Positions 38,401-50,613 of a DNA stretch of 64,000 nt are shown in pieces. A program made the translations under genes and the position numbers. The DNA is from Rutidosis leptorrhynchoides (taxonomy: Eukaryota; Streptophyta; Magnoliopsida; Asterales; Asteraceae): NCBI RefSeq assembly GCF_046630445.1, contig NC_092333.1:6382501-6446500 (forward strand), in the 5' to 3' direction. The first letter of the stretch is position 1. Every line of letters begins with the position of its first letter. The notes under the pieces are model-generated. The model did no database searches. It was not told the origin of the DNA and saw only the letters and a program-made list of their open reading frames with translations.

Positions 38401-39033
38401 AAAGAAACAATGTACAATCATGCCAGAGGATTTTATAAGGTGGATGGTGAGATTTCAAAGTGATAAAACTAAAAATCCTAAACATGTCAGTGCTATCACT
38501 AGTTTTGCTGATGGTAAGCGACCTGAATATCCTAAATGGTCAGAATGTGGAAAGATAATGTTTTAATAAAAAGTAAATCATCAATTACTATCAAAACTAC
38601 TATTTTTATGTGTTTTTACGTCTGTTTCTTGTAGGTCCTATTTCCTATGCTTTTAACAACGATCAAACATTGGATCTTGTTGGTGCTTGATCTGAGCGAT
38701 TTTTATGTTGAACTTTATGATAGTCTTCCGGATTGTGGTAGTACTAAATCTCGTCGTGAACTAATTAGAATGTTAATGGATAGCCTTCCTGATTTTCTTA
38801 AATCAATTAACTACACATCATCAAAGGAAATAATCATGCCATCTAACTTCAATGAGATGCAAATACCAAAACAAAAAGGAAATTTTGGCGATTGCGGTAT
38901 ATGGGTGTGTATTCACATGGAGAGGGTAGCATGCAAACTTTCTTATGCATTTGATGATGATTCCCAAGTAATGGCAAAAGACTACCGTTCTAGAATGGCA
39001 AAGACTTTTTATGCATCAAAATTCGTTGTATGA
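32473..39033 (+). pseudogene. DUF1985-ULP1 protease gene split by solo LTR
   Basis: Inferred exons: 32473-33212, 33312-33467, 33627-33673, 33733-34169, 34355-34622, [LTR], 37888-38225, about 38324-38570, 38635-39033. Exon 1 encodes a DUF1985 domain (KLFDNTCFRYWLDI, EELWFRVTSDYNIRCGRREFCLVTGM, FPWGSYIWTHTFN). A coiled-coil/acidic linker follows, then a C48 protease end with His in TIKHWILLVLDL, Asp in ELYDSL, Gln in IPKQKGN and Cys in FGDCGIWVCIHMER. DUF1985 plus C48 is the known architecture of ULP-like genes in plant Mutator-like elements. Defects: one-base excess in T runs at 32548-32554 and near 32939-32946, a TAA at about 37943, an unclear junction near 38570, and a 3.3 kb LTR inside the exon at 34622. 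Confidence 0.8.
34618..37887 (-). mobile_element. Solo LTR, family A, with 5-bp TSD
   Basis: The LTR body is 34623-37882 (3260 bases, TGAAATGTCCCG to GGGTCACTACA). It is flanked by the perfect 5-bp duplication TACAA at 34618-34622 and 37883-37887. No internal element sequence is present, so LTR-LTR recombination removed it. The orientation matches family A on the minus strand. It interrupts a coding exon of the DUF1985-ULP gene: the reading frame continues directly across the target site. Confidence 0.95.
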
Positions 39034-39214
39034 TGTACTTATTAGTATACTCTATTACTCTATTTTAGTTATGGTATATGTATCTATATGCTATTATATG
39101 AAATGATGTTTTTTGTTGTACCTACTATCATACTTAATTCTATTTAAAATAACTATTATGTACAAGAATTGCATGATTACAAATGAATGCAGCATTCAGA
39201 AAATTTATTATGTA

Positions 39215-39480
39215 TAGCAGAGTCATCACATGCATGTACAGTTGCATAATATCATAACCAAAACGCCATGAAATGCACCAAAACATACTTTGGTTGAGAT
39301 GAAACCAAAGTAAGCATAATAAAACGGGCTGCAAGCTTTACAATTCCACATATACAAGAACCATAAAGCATGCAACATTGACCAAAAATCCAACCTGGTC
39401 AACATTTGTAGATTTAAATGATCCATTGAACAAACTTAGTACACCATTCAAACCACCAAAATACCCTTTGACAAATTTAT
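39215..39480. repeat. Dispersed repeat R, copy 2 (partial)
   Basis: About 265 bases matching repeat R (CATACTTTGGTTGAGATGAAACC, CCAACCTGGTCAACATTTG), just downstream of the third ULP gene. The preceding TTATGTACAAGAATTGCATG region has no gene. Confidence 0.65.
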
Positions 39481-39654
39481 GGTTTTTTGTAATTCAATTA
39501 TAATTCTTTTAGGTCTTAGATTTTTTGGTTTAGTGTTTAGATTTTTTGAGTTAGGGATAAGAATGAGTTTTTTTATAAATTTGTCTACGGTTTTGGTGAT
39601 ATTTGAACGGTTCTACAAATTTTTTCATTATAAATTTGTGCATAACATAAATTG

Positions 39655-39950
39655 TAAACAGATCAATGGTCAAAAAGTCTACTCAAAAATCCATCAAGAG
39701 TTCGGTCAACGCCGGTCAATTTAAATTAAAAAAAATTGTTATTCTACATTAGTTCTGCATTGTTATGTTCTCCATTGAAGTTTTCTACATTTATAGAAAA
39801 AACATTTATTATATTAGAACAATTTATTATATTCGAACAAATTACTAATTCGAACAATAAATTGAAATTAGAACAAATAATTAGAAGGGCGAACAAAAAA
39901 TATTTTCTACAATTTTAGATGTAAAATCTACATTTATATGTTCTAAAAAT
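39655..39950. repeat. Flank repeat S, copy 2
   Basis: Close match to 25320-25615 in the same orientation, again 3' of a ULP gene. It contains TCAATGGTCAAAAAGTCTAC and AATTCGAACAATAAATTG. It ends in a set of ATGTAAAATCTACAT-like units. From here to 40200 the DNA is AT-rich without a gene. Confidence 0.7.
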
Positions 39951-40292
39951 GTAAAATCTACATTTTTAGATGTAGAATCTACAATTTTAGATGTTCTAAA
40001 ATGTAAATTCTACATATATTAGGCTAACACAAATAATCGTTTTTTTATCCAAAATTAGACATCCTAAAACATAACCTCATACGGTTTATTGTTATTATTA
40101 TAAATATAAATTTTAATTATTATATTATGTATTATATTAATATTATACTTAACCCAAAATATCTATCAAAAAAATACTATATTTTTTAGAAGATCAAGAG
40201 ATCTTTCTTCACCTACTACACACCTCCGTCTGCACACTCAACCATCACTTTACTTAGCAAAACACCTCGCCTGCCAACACACATCAACATCA

Positions 40293-41584
40293 ATGGAGAA
40301 ATCAGGTTAGTATCTTATCTCTTGGTGCATTTTGGTTCCTTTACTGTGAATGTAACGCCTGATATGTATAACAGGGTTCATCGATTTCCAAACCTGATAT
40401 TCTTTAGAGTTTATATGTAAACAAAATTGAGTCTTAGGGGTTAAAATTACACGCATAAACCTGCAAATACCGACAACAATGATATACTTACAGTTTGTAT
40501 GATGACAAGTTGTATTATGAACTTTAAAGCTGAAAAAGTAACTCATTTTATTTAGGGTTTCTAATAACACCGTATGTTAGTCAAAACGTTTCAATAAACA
40601 GATTGTTATGCGGCTTAATTGCATTTTTTCTTTCTTCATATGCACAGAAATTAAATTTGTATCTAAACTCACGTCCCTTTTCCAATCACATTATATATGT
40701 ATTATTTTGTAAGTGTTACCTTTGTTTCGATTTTTGCTAAGTGATTATTGAGATCTTCATAGCTTTACATCTGTTCTGATGCTTCGAGGTTTATTCGCAA
40801 GTAAGGGTTTGATAAATTATAATTATAAATTGCATGATCTGCCACAACAGATTTAGCTATAAACCAGCTTGCTAGAGCTGAAGAATTCAATATCTGGAGC
40901 ACCGTCTTCAACACCTATGTGTTCTTCTCAATACCAGAAGGACCTATCCTGGTGAGTTAGTTAATTGTACTTTATCTGTGGCTTATCGTTCGTGGTTGTT
41001 CTCACAAATTGAGCCACGAGTAATCAGAGATGCAGCAACATTCTTTGTATTTTTTTAAGTACTTGCCTTTTTTTTGCCATGATTTCTACTATCTTATATG
41101 ATAATATACCTCTTGATTCTGTTCGACATTGATTTCAATTGAATCAATAACGTGAGCGCCTCTAATACGACACAAAATTTTTATTCACAATTTATAGTTA
41201 TATTTATATCTACAATCAAACAAGAGCAAATCTAAGTGTCGTAATACTTAATCCACTCTATATTTTATGTTTTTACAAGTTATATATTTTGAATGTTGTA
41301 ACAAGTATAATGCAAATATTGTTTAGGAATTGCCTGAGGATCTTAATAAAATCCCAGAGCTGAAGACAAACTGCAGCTACCCGTGTCTCGATCTCAACGA
41401 AAAAAGACATTTGTGGGGTTTGAGGCAGGCATCAGGTGTCGACAATAAGCATTTGTTAGTTTCTACTGGATGGCTTGAGTTTGTGGCGGAGAATCGGTAT
41501 CATGTAGGAGATAGGTGCATGCTTGGGTTTTCCCGGGAGCTCTTCACGTTCTTCATGGTGTTGGATGAGTATCACCCGTTGTAA
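40293..41584 (+). CDS. Small B3-domain protein, intact
   Basis: Three exons (40293-40305, 40851-40951, 41327-41584) with GT..AG introns join without a frame break to 123 residues. The leader at 40200-40292 is CA/CT-rich like a plant 5' UTR. The protein is essentially one B3-type DNA-binding fold: a hydrophobic strand region (VFNTYVFFSIPEGPIL, ELPEDL), then NCSYPCLDLNEKRHLWGL, and the characteristic B3 end STGWLEFVAENRYHVGDRCMLGF. Its closest relative in the window is the broken copy at 43179-43903. Plant REM-type B3 proteins bind DNA; a single short B3 domain with nothing else is unusual. It lies inside the ULP/transposase block with repeat R on both sides, so it may be a captured gene. The B3 call rests on the C-terminal motif. 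Confidence 0.7.
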
Positions 41585-41997
41585 TCATCTTTTAGTTTTA
41601 AAACTCTTTTGATGTGGCAAATAGTGTATCTTTTGTGTAGATGAAATCGTCACTAGGTACAACAGTTGACAACAATAGCTGGTTTTTTTGGGGGGTGCAT
41701 AATTAGAAGGCGGCACCCAAAAAAACATTTGCATATTTTTTGTAACATTGCAAGTATGCCAGCCTACTTTTTGTAATCCTTTACTTGTAATCCTAAACAT
41801 GTTCCCAGTATAAATTATTGCAGCTTAGTTAGTATTGCGTTAATATTTTAACATTTTAACATCTACATTTTTCATTTGCATTAAGATCACATTTTAACAT
41901 TTTACATTTTCGCAACAAAAAACAACTTTGTTATGAATATCGCATACACTATCCTACGTCTATTTTTAAAGATTTGACTAACTTATGACGGATTATT

Positions 41998-42720
41998 ACT
42001 AAATTTTAAATAATTTGGGTTTAGAGTTAGAGTTAAGAATGATTTTTTTAACACGAACAATTTTTGAAGTGTTCAACGGTATCCAACTATACAAGAACTA
42101 AGTATGTCAGTCTGCCAAATTATATTAACTAACAAAGGACTGAAAATGCAAAAAACTTGAATATGCCTCCTAGGATCAGCAATGCAAAACTTTTGAAACT
42201 GTGGCATATTTACACTGAAAGTCCCTGCATTACAAAAATGAATCAAAAACCTATCCTGCTGCTGAACTATCACACTTGAATCATAATACCATAAACAAAA
42301 TACCATGAAATGGAGCAAAACATACTTTGGTTGAGATAAAACCAGAGTAAGCATAATAAAATGGGCTACAAGCTTTACAATACCACATATACAATTAATC
42401 ATCAAAGAGCACCATAAATCCTGTAACATTGACCAAAAGTCCAACCTGGTCAACATTTATAGATTTAATGATCCTTTGACCAAACTGCAATATGCATATC
42501 ATCACATATCATAAAACAAACTTAGTACACCATTCAAACAAAAAAAAACACTTTGACTTTTTAAGTCCAACCTGGTCAACCATCACTCTAAACTCTAAAA
42601 TACCACATCTGTTTCAAGCCTAAAACCCTACACTACTTATAATGATAACAAACCACCCTAGAATCATCATCACCCCATAAAAATCATCACCCTGCAAACA
42701 TATAAATATTATCAGAAATA
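41998..42720. repeat. Dispersed repeat R, copy 3
   Basis: About 720 bases matching copy 1 at 25795-26560 in the same orientation, between the two B3 genes. After it, at 42750-42840, a short direct repeat of an ACCACAAACCAAGATGACCCC unit is present. No coding frame is supported. Confidence 0.75.
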
Positions 42721-43178
42721 CAAATTTGACCTTAGAAAGTCAAACTCCTCATACCACAAACCAAGATGACCCCACCCAAACCACTAATCATCATACCACA
42801 AACCACCAATCATCATACCACAAACCAAGATGACCCCACCCAGTGATGAACTAACACTGACCTCTGATCCTAGACTCTGTAACCCTAAATACCGAAGGGT
42901 ATGCATGAAAATAGTAATTATAAGTTGTTTCAAAAATAATACAAACTAAAAGACACATAGAATTGACACAAACAAATGTAGCATAACATTCCATAATTTT
43001 ATACATTGTTTTACAAAACACAACTGCTAAGTAGGGACATAAAAGTACAAAAAACGTCACAAATTATCCCAAACATAATTAACATACTACAAGTTCTTAA
43101 CAGAAAGACATGAATAGGAAAAGGCATTAGATATTCAAAAGTGAGGTATGTTACATTGTCTTTCGAAACGTCATATAG

Positions 43179-43903
43179 CTAAACTTGAGGTGGAACATCG
43201 TACTTCATTTCCTGATGAATAAGAAAGACGCCTTTGTCACAACGGAATTCAATGAGAAGTTCGTCTCCTATTTTATATTTGTTCGCTTTGACGAACTCCT
43301 CCCATCCGGTTGAAACTTCCAAGTTGGGGTTTTTTTTTTGTGTTTCTCCTGTATTAGACTCAACACATGCTCATTCCCGTCAATATCAAAGCACTTGTAA
43401 TGGCATCCTTTTTTCAACTCAGGAATGTTACAAATTTCGACGGAAGACGCTACATATGAATAATAACAATGTTCAAATACATAATGTAGAAGTACTTTAA
43501 ATTTGAAGAAAATGTAAAATAATAAAGAATGTGACTAAAAATGACTAACCAACAACTTTTCTCCAGGAATTTTGATCCATTTTTTGACACGACCTATTTG
43601 GTTGAGAGCATCGGAAGAATCTTCCTCGGTGTCTGAAGAATCTTCATTGTTTTTCGAAGAATCGTCATCGCTGTCAGAAGAATTTTCAGAATTATTGAAA
43701 TCTTCAGGTCCCAAAGAAGTCCAATCGTATTTTTTCGCATTAACAGTAATATCAAACTCTTCTTCCGTAATTTCTTTAACTTCATAGCTGTCGTCCGACT
43801 CCTCTTTAATCTGAAGCTTATCTTTGCTTGCATCCAAGAACTTTGATGATGAACCCTTTTCCCATTGACTTTTGTTATTGCCATGATTGTTGTAGAAAGA
43901 CAT
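43179..43903 (-). pseudogene. B3-domain protein with acidic N-terminus, broken
   Basis: Exon 1 (43903-43550) starts MSFYNNHGNNKSQWEKG and holds a Ser/Asp/Glu-rich stretch (SDSDDDSSKNNEDSSDTEED), ending KKWIKIPGEKLL at a GT donor. Exon 2 (43449-43179) encodes IPELKKGCHYKCFDIDGNEHV and, in another frame, STGWEEFVKANKYKIGDELLIEF and a stop. The two parts of exon 2 are separated by a one-base shift in a 10-A run (43330-43339 on +). The junction I infer between exons 1 and 2 also does not keep frame. Sequence and motif order match the intact B3 gene at 40293, with an added acidic region that could serve as an activation domain. It may be real decay or assembly error. Confidence 0.6.
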
Positions 43904-44439
43904 TTTGAATGATTGAGAGTACTGCAAAATTTTCAAAATAAAATTTTAGAGTATCAGGCTTATTAGAGTAACATTGACAAACTACAACACTAAGCTTAAG
44001 TTTATTTTAAAATAAAATGAGGCAATTTTTTTACAGTATCAGGCTTATAAAACACGCAAACATAACAGTGTTTGCACAATTGTAAATCTAAGTCAAAAAA
44101 ATGTTGAATAAATAAAGAAAATAACAAAATAGGTGACCATAGAGTTAGAAAAACTTAATGCATACTAGTAATTTAAAGTTTGTGTCAAATAATTTTGAAG
44201 CATCATACAAACTTGATGCATACTGCATTTACTTTTGTAAAAAGGTTTGTATAAAATAAAACCCTAAACAACATTAACTTAGTGTTGATGTATATATTAA
44301 TATCACGATTGCTTAAAAAGATGTTTGTCTAGTACAATAGGATTTTTTACAGAGTTCGAGCAAGAAATTACCTGGATTGGAGATAGCAACTTAGCTGGAA
44401 GAGAAAGAAATGTAGATGATTATGACTCCTTACCTAACT

Positions 44440-45030
44440 TTAAGGGTGTATTTTTAAAATTCGAACAATTTTTCACATTCGAACAATTTTTATATTCGAA
44501 CAATTTTTATATTCGAACAATTTTTCAAATTCGAACCATTTTTTACATACGAACTTTTTTTTAGATCCTACAACTTCTACAATAAACTATCATGGAGGGA
44601 TCTTGATCGGTCAAATTCGAACAATTTTTTATATTCAAACAATTTTTCAAATTCTAACAATTTTTTACATACGAACATTATTTTAGATCGCACAACTTCT
44701 AAAATAAACTGTTCTTCTACATTAAAAGAATAATAATTGAATTGGAACAATTTTTTAAATTCGAACAATTTTTCAAATTCGAACAATTTTTTATATTCGA
44801 ACACTTTTTTATATAAGAACAATTTTTTAAATACGAACATTTTTTAAAATCCTAACAAATTTTTATATTCGAACACTTGTTTATATTCGAACAATTTTTA
44901 AAATTCTACAATTTCTACAATAAACTGTTGTACATTTCTACATGTTAAAAGTATAATAATTGAATTCGAACAATATTTCATATTTGAACAATTGTTAAAT
45001 TCTAACAATTTTGTAAATTCGATCAATTTT
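44440..45030. repeat. TTCGAACAATTTTT minisatellite
   Basis: Dozens of irregular units of 14-18 bases built on TTCGAACAATTTTT, interspersed with short unique stretches. A related array lies in the transposase intron at 47160-47480. A 24-base piece at about 44587-44610 is identical to a piece of transposase exon 3 (near 48088-48111). Confidence 0.85.
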
Positions 45031-45260
45031 AAATGTAGAAAATAAGAATATAGAACATAACAATGTAGAATTACAATTTGTTCTAATCTAAAATATATTG
45101 TTCGAATTTAAATAATGTTCAAATTCTTGTATTAATCATTGACATCGGACTCACATCTAACTGTTTAACATCTACAAAAATGTAGAATATACTTGTGGAT
45201 CATAATAAAAGTAGAACCTTATACAAATAAATAAGACTTACGTATATCTATTTTGATATA

Positions 45261-45585
45261 TTTGACCGACTTATGACGGATTATTACTGATTTTTCGATT
45301 ATTGACCAGTGTTGACCAAACTTTTGATGGATTTGACCTAACTTTTGACCATTGACCTGTTTATTAAAGAGACAGTAATTATACAAAAAAGAACACTATA
45401 CTACGTCTATTTTGAAAGATTTGACTAACTTATGACGGATTATTACTGAATTTTAAATTATTGACCGGCATTGACCGAACTTTTGATGGATTTAACCTTA
45501 CTTTTGATCATTGACCTGTTTACTAAAAGAGACAGGAAAGGGTCACAAACAGACATCGTTTACAAAACAGAATCAATACATAATG
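45261..45585. repeat. Direct repeat D, copy 1
   Basis: About 325 bases nearly identical to 47605-47935. Each copy itself contains two tandem half-units beginning TTGACYRACTTATGACGGATTATTACTGA and including GACCTGTTTA and GAGACAG. Copy 1 lies 3' of the transposase, copy 2 in its intron. Confidence 0.8.
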
Positions 45586-45742
45586 CAAAAAAATTAGAAC
45601 ATTCAAAAAACAAAAAACAAGTATATTATTTCTTTTTTACAATTTCTGTTCTGTACAAATTTATAATGAAAAAATTAGTTTTTTCAACATTTATCAATAA
45701 AAATTTTTTTTTTAAAAAAAATATGCTGTATATTACATTTAT

Positions 45743-48700
45743 TCATCTATGTGCATTCATCTCTTGCTCCATTCTCTCCCGGTCTTCAATTTTTTTTTCC
45801 AAAATCTTCTGCTTCCTAACTTTACAACCTCTACTGTTATGCCAAACTTCGTTACAGAAACAGCAAGTTCTGTGATTGACTGTTTGTTGTTTGATAGCTT
45901 CTTCTCGAATATTTGTAATTCTTTTGCCACAACCTTTACTTCTCAAATTATTAGGGCAATAAACTGACACTTTATCAGGTTTTGGTATACCAACCAAACC
46001 CTCAATAAATTCATCTTTACTCAATGTATGATCATTTCCCATTTCCTCTACAGCTTTATCCTTCAACCTTGTAATTGTATCTTTGAGTAAACTTAATTTT
46101 TCAGGATCATCCTTATATAGCCCTATCGCATGATCAATCATTTTATAAATCTCCTTCATTTGAACACCAAACTCTCCGGAAGATCCAACTTGATTAGAAT
46201 CAAAATATGTGTTGGGATCTTTTAAAGTAATAGCATCAATACACCATCTTTTCATAACATACTTGTTTGGGATTACTTTAACATTTGTCATCCTTAGCAC
46301 ATATAAAATATGTCGACAAAAGTAACCTATTCTTTCAAATAATCTACAATCACATGATACTTCTTTTGATTTTTCTGAATACTTTACCACACTAACTGCT
46401 GGAATGTATTCATCAAAAGCCAGAGGATTACCAGCTTTATCAAGATTATTTGCTAACCCATTATTTGTAACACTTCTATCCATTACAGTATACTCTGTAA
46501 AACCATTTTTATGATCAACTTGATAATTCATACAATATCTCGATGCAGCTTTGATTTGACCCTGTACTTCACCAAAAATTTTCCTAATATACAATTGCAC
46601 AGCATGTTGTTCGATCTCATAATCAGTAACAACTTTAGGGATAGTGTATCGTGAATCGTGATCATTTTTAGACTGCACTTATCGTTGAATCTGCATAGCA
46701 GTTTCGAAAAAACTGATAAACTCAACTAAGGTTGAACTATTGCTCATCAATTGTTGAAACATGTGGTTTTCACTCTCAGAACGGGAAGAAGTGCGCATTA
46801 ACCCTGACATATCCCAATATCTAAAATAGGCTGGTATCCATTTTCTCCTAAGTTTAAACATTTCATTTAACCACTCGTTATCTTCTAATTTATAACGTGC
46901 CACAATTGAGAACAATCTTTTATCAAAATCATCAGGGTCTAACTTGTCAGTCCAGAAAATTTGAGAAATAGAATCTTTAAAACCCACATTTGAAACAGCA
47001 GGACCAATCTGATGTATACAAAAAATATATCTAAACATTAATAAATTACACAAAAAAAAGACTAAAAGTTCTCTTGCATCCAAAATTAAAAAAGATGGTA
47101 AAAAATTAATAATTATATATCAGATGCATTAACTTGCATCTGATAAAAGAACAAAATTTTCAATTCGAACAATTTTTTAAATTCGAACAATTTTTTAAAT
47201 TCGTACAATTTCTTAAATTCGAACAATTTCTTAAATTCGAACAACTTTTAAATTCGACATTATTTGTATAGGAACATTTTTTTAACTTATACAATAAACT
47301 GCTCTTCTGCATTATACATGTTAAAAGAATAATAATTCAATTCGAACAATTTTCAAATTCTAACAATTTTTTATATTCGAACACTTTTTTATATTCGAAC
47401 AATTTTTTAAAATTCTTTACCTTCTACAATAAACAGTTCTACATTTTACATGTTAAAAGTATAATATTTCATATTCGAACAATTTTAAATGTAGAAAAAA
47501 TAAGAATGCAGAACATAACAAATGTAGAAATACAATTTGTTCAAATTTATAATCATTCAACATTATACAAATGATAACACTAACCTATATCTATTTTGAT
47601 AGATTTGACCGACTTATGACGGAATATTACTGAATTTTCGATTATTGACCAACGTTGACCAAACTTTTGATGGATTTGACCTAACTTTTGACCATTGACC
47701 TGTTTATTAATGAGACAGGAAATATACAAAAAAGAACACTATCCTACGTCTATTTTGAAAGATTTGACTAACTTATGACGGATTATTACTGAATTTTAAA
47801 TTATTGACCGGCATTGACCGAACTTTTGATGGATTTAACCTTACTTTTGATCATTCACCTGTTTACTAAAGAGACAGGAAAGGGTCACAAACAGACATCG
47901 TTTACAAAACAGAATCAATACATAATGCAAAAAATATGAATTAACTAAAATTTGTAAATCATGCATTTAATGTGATGTTTATATGCATTAATTAGATAAA
48001 TAAAAAAATGTTACCTTGTTTGTAATTTTCTCAGTTACATGCCACATACAAAGTCCGTGTCTTGCTTTCTTGAAAACAACTTCAATAGCAACTATCATGG
48101 AGGGATCTTGATCAATCAATACTATTTGCGGTTCTTCGGGGAATGCTTTCTTAAAAGCTTCACATAACCACTTATACGAATCCGCATCTTCTTTTGCTAA
48201 TAACGCAGCACCAAAAGTAACACACTTCTTATGGTTATCAATACCAGTAAATGGTATGAATTTCATATCATATCTGCAACAAACCACAAAAAAAAAATAA
48301 CAATTACATTTATTTTAGTAATGTATATAATTATAATAAATGAAAAAATAAAAGAACAATATAATGATAAAAAAGTATAAAAACAGTACTTGTTTGTTCG
48401 ATAGGTTGAATCAAATGAAACTACGTCTCCAAAAACTTTGTAATTTTCTTTTAAAGCTTGATCAGCCCAAAATGCTCCAGCTAACTCCCACTTATCATTA
48501 TTGAACACCGTAAAATATTCAAATGAAAAGTTGTTTAAACTCTTTTTCTTATTTTCTAACAGTTGAACAAACATTTCACCATCTCCCTCTCCTATATACT
48601 TAATAACATCTCTTTTTCAATTCTTACAATCAACCTTCGAACATCCAACATCTTCATCACCACCTTTCACTTTACCCAAAATTCGATAACCTCTACAAGG

Positions 48701-50015
48701 ACCAATCCCAACTTGATTCAACTTGAATAAAAATGATTTTTGAGAATTATTTAATCGTCTTTGAGATTTTAAATGTTTTATGTGATGAGGATGAACCAAT
48801 ATATGGTTATGAGCTTTCACAAACTTTTGAATGACAAATTTATTGTATTTATTAAACACAATACCAATAGAAGCAAGACATCCTGTCCTCTGTGATGGCC
48901 TATTTCTTTTCTACTTCTTTTTGTTATTATCTACTCGAATAGGCAGCGTTTGTTTAACTCTATAACTAACATTATCATCAACAGACGTTAATGTATTAAC
49001 TTCCCCAAAACAATCCACATTCATATCAAATATATCATCAGTAGCTGAAACATCCTCAGGTTTATGCAAAATCTCTTGATTAGATCCTTGCTTGCTACAT
49101 AGAAAATACATATATCTGACTAGACTATTACCAAATTCATCAAACCCTCTTTTTGATGAAGACTTCCTTACCTCAAACCCACCATTAACTGCATACTCCT
49201 TGTAGAAATTATATGCTAAATCTATAGAATCAAAAACCATTCCTATAGCTGGTAAAAGAGATTCGTCTACATTAGGTGTCCACGATTTTATACCAGAAGA
49301 CGAAATTTCCTCAGAACCAACACAGAAACTTTTGGGTACATAAACACCTGTGAAAAAGTATAAAAAAAACATAAATATGAATATAATCCATCAAAAAAGA
49401 TGCATAAAGGTGAATCGAAAAAAATATATGTAGAACAGAGATTTTATACCTCTAAAAAGTACAAAACACACATGTAGAACACAGATTTTATACCACAAAA
49501 TTGTAAAAGCATAACAATGACTTACAACAGATACATGTAAATCTATATGCCTAAATGGCTTAGAACATACACATGTACATCACAGATGTAGAACACATAT
49601 GTACATGTACATCAGAGATGTAGAAACACAGATGTATTAAATGTAGAAAACACTAAATGCATCATGTAGAACACACGTGTGCAACAAAAAAAAACAGTAA
49701 ATAAAGATGCATACATCACTAGAATGCATAGATGCATCAGCTTGCATCTAGTTATGAAAAAAGAAATTGCTTCTAACAGTAGGAATTTCTCAAATAAATA
49801 AAGAATGATTTTTAATTAAAACATGTAAACGTACATTCTCCGTCAGTATCATGATGTTCGAAGATCTCGATATGATCAAATTCATCACTGACGTCAGAAA
49901 AATGAGATTGTTCATCATCATCGCCGTCGTTAACAACAAAATCATCTTTGACATGAAACTGATCATTACGATGAATCAAGTCATCAACTTGAACATTTTT
50001 ATCACCGATCGACAT
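45743..50015 (-). pseudogene. FAR1/MULE transposase, three in-frame stops
   Basis: Exons in sense order: 50015-49835, 49347-48390, 48273-48015, 47008-45743; all junctions keep frame. The start is MSIGDKNVQVDDL. Domains: an acidic N-terminus; a FAR1-type zinc-binding N-terminal region (GMVFDSIDLAYNFYKEYAV, YMYFLCSK); the MULE transposase core with Asp in GDVVSFDSTYRTNK, Asp in IVLIDQDPSM followed by GLCMWH, and Glu in SRSESENHMF; and a SWIM zinc finger (CDCRLFERIGYFCRH). The C-terminus is basic with a Cys-rich knuckle (CCFCNEVWHNSRGC). The enzyme would cut and join the ends of a Mutator-like element. Stops: TAG at 48911-48913, TGA at 48617-48619, TAA at 46679-46681. Apart from these the 885-odd codons read through, so loss of function is recent. 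Confidence 0.88.
47009..48014. repeat. Repeat-filled transposase intron with direct repeat D copy 2
   Basis: The 1 kb intron between transposase exons 3 and 4 holds a TTCGAACAATTTTT array (about 47160-47480) and the second copy of direct repeat D (47605-47935). The splice sites (GTAAC donor, CAG acceptor) are intact. The same two repeat types follow the gene at 44440-45585, in the same order. Confidence 0.75.
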
Positions 50016-50259
50016 TGTTTCCTATCAATTTTTTTTTTAAAATTCAGAACAGAGAACTTGAATAATGTAATCAAATGACTTAAAAAAGATAAAGAATGTA
50101 AAAACGAAAATCAATTTGAACGATAGAACCCTAATATTGAATCGTAAAAGAATGAACTCGTAGAATTGGGGAAAAACATAGAACCCTAATTTTTGTATTA
50201 AACGATTTAAACATCAAAGTATATATAGGTTAGACACATATAAAATGACGAAATTACCC

Positions 50260-50491
<232 letters not shown>

Positions 50492-50530
50492 TCTTTACTT
50501 TCTTTCACTTTACTTCTCCTCTATCTGCCC

Positions 50531-50539
50531 TATATATAT
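50531..50539 (+). promoter_or_regulatory. TATA box of ankyrin gene
   Basis: CTATATATA about 80 bases before the ATG at 50614, preceded by a CT-rich run (TTTACTTTCTTTCACTTTAC). Plausible core promoter; the long TA tract just upstream would place mobile DNA within 150 bases of the start site. Confidence 0.5.
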
Positions 50540-50613
50540 TGATGTTCACAAAATCAAGTTCCTTCATATTTCAAAGTATCAATCGAAAAAGATTTCTAAA
50601 AAAATAATACACG

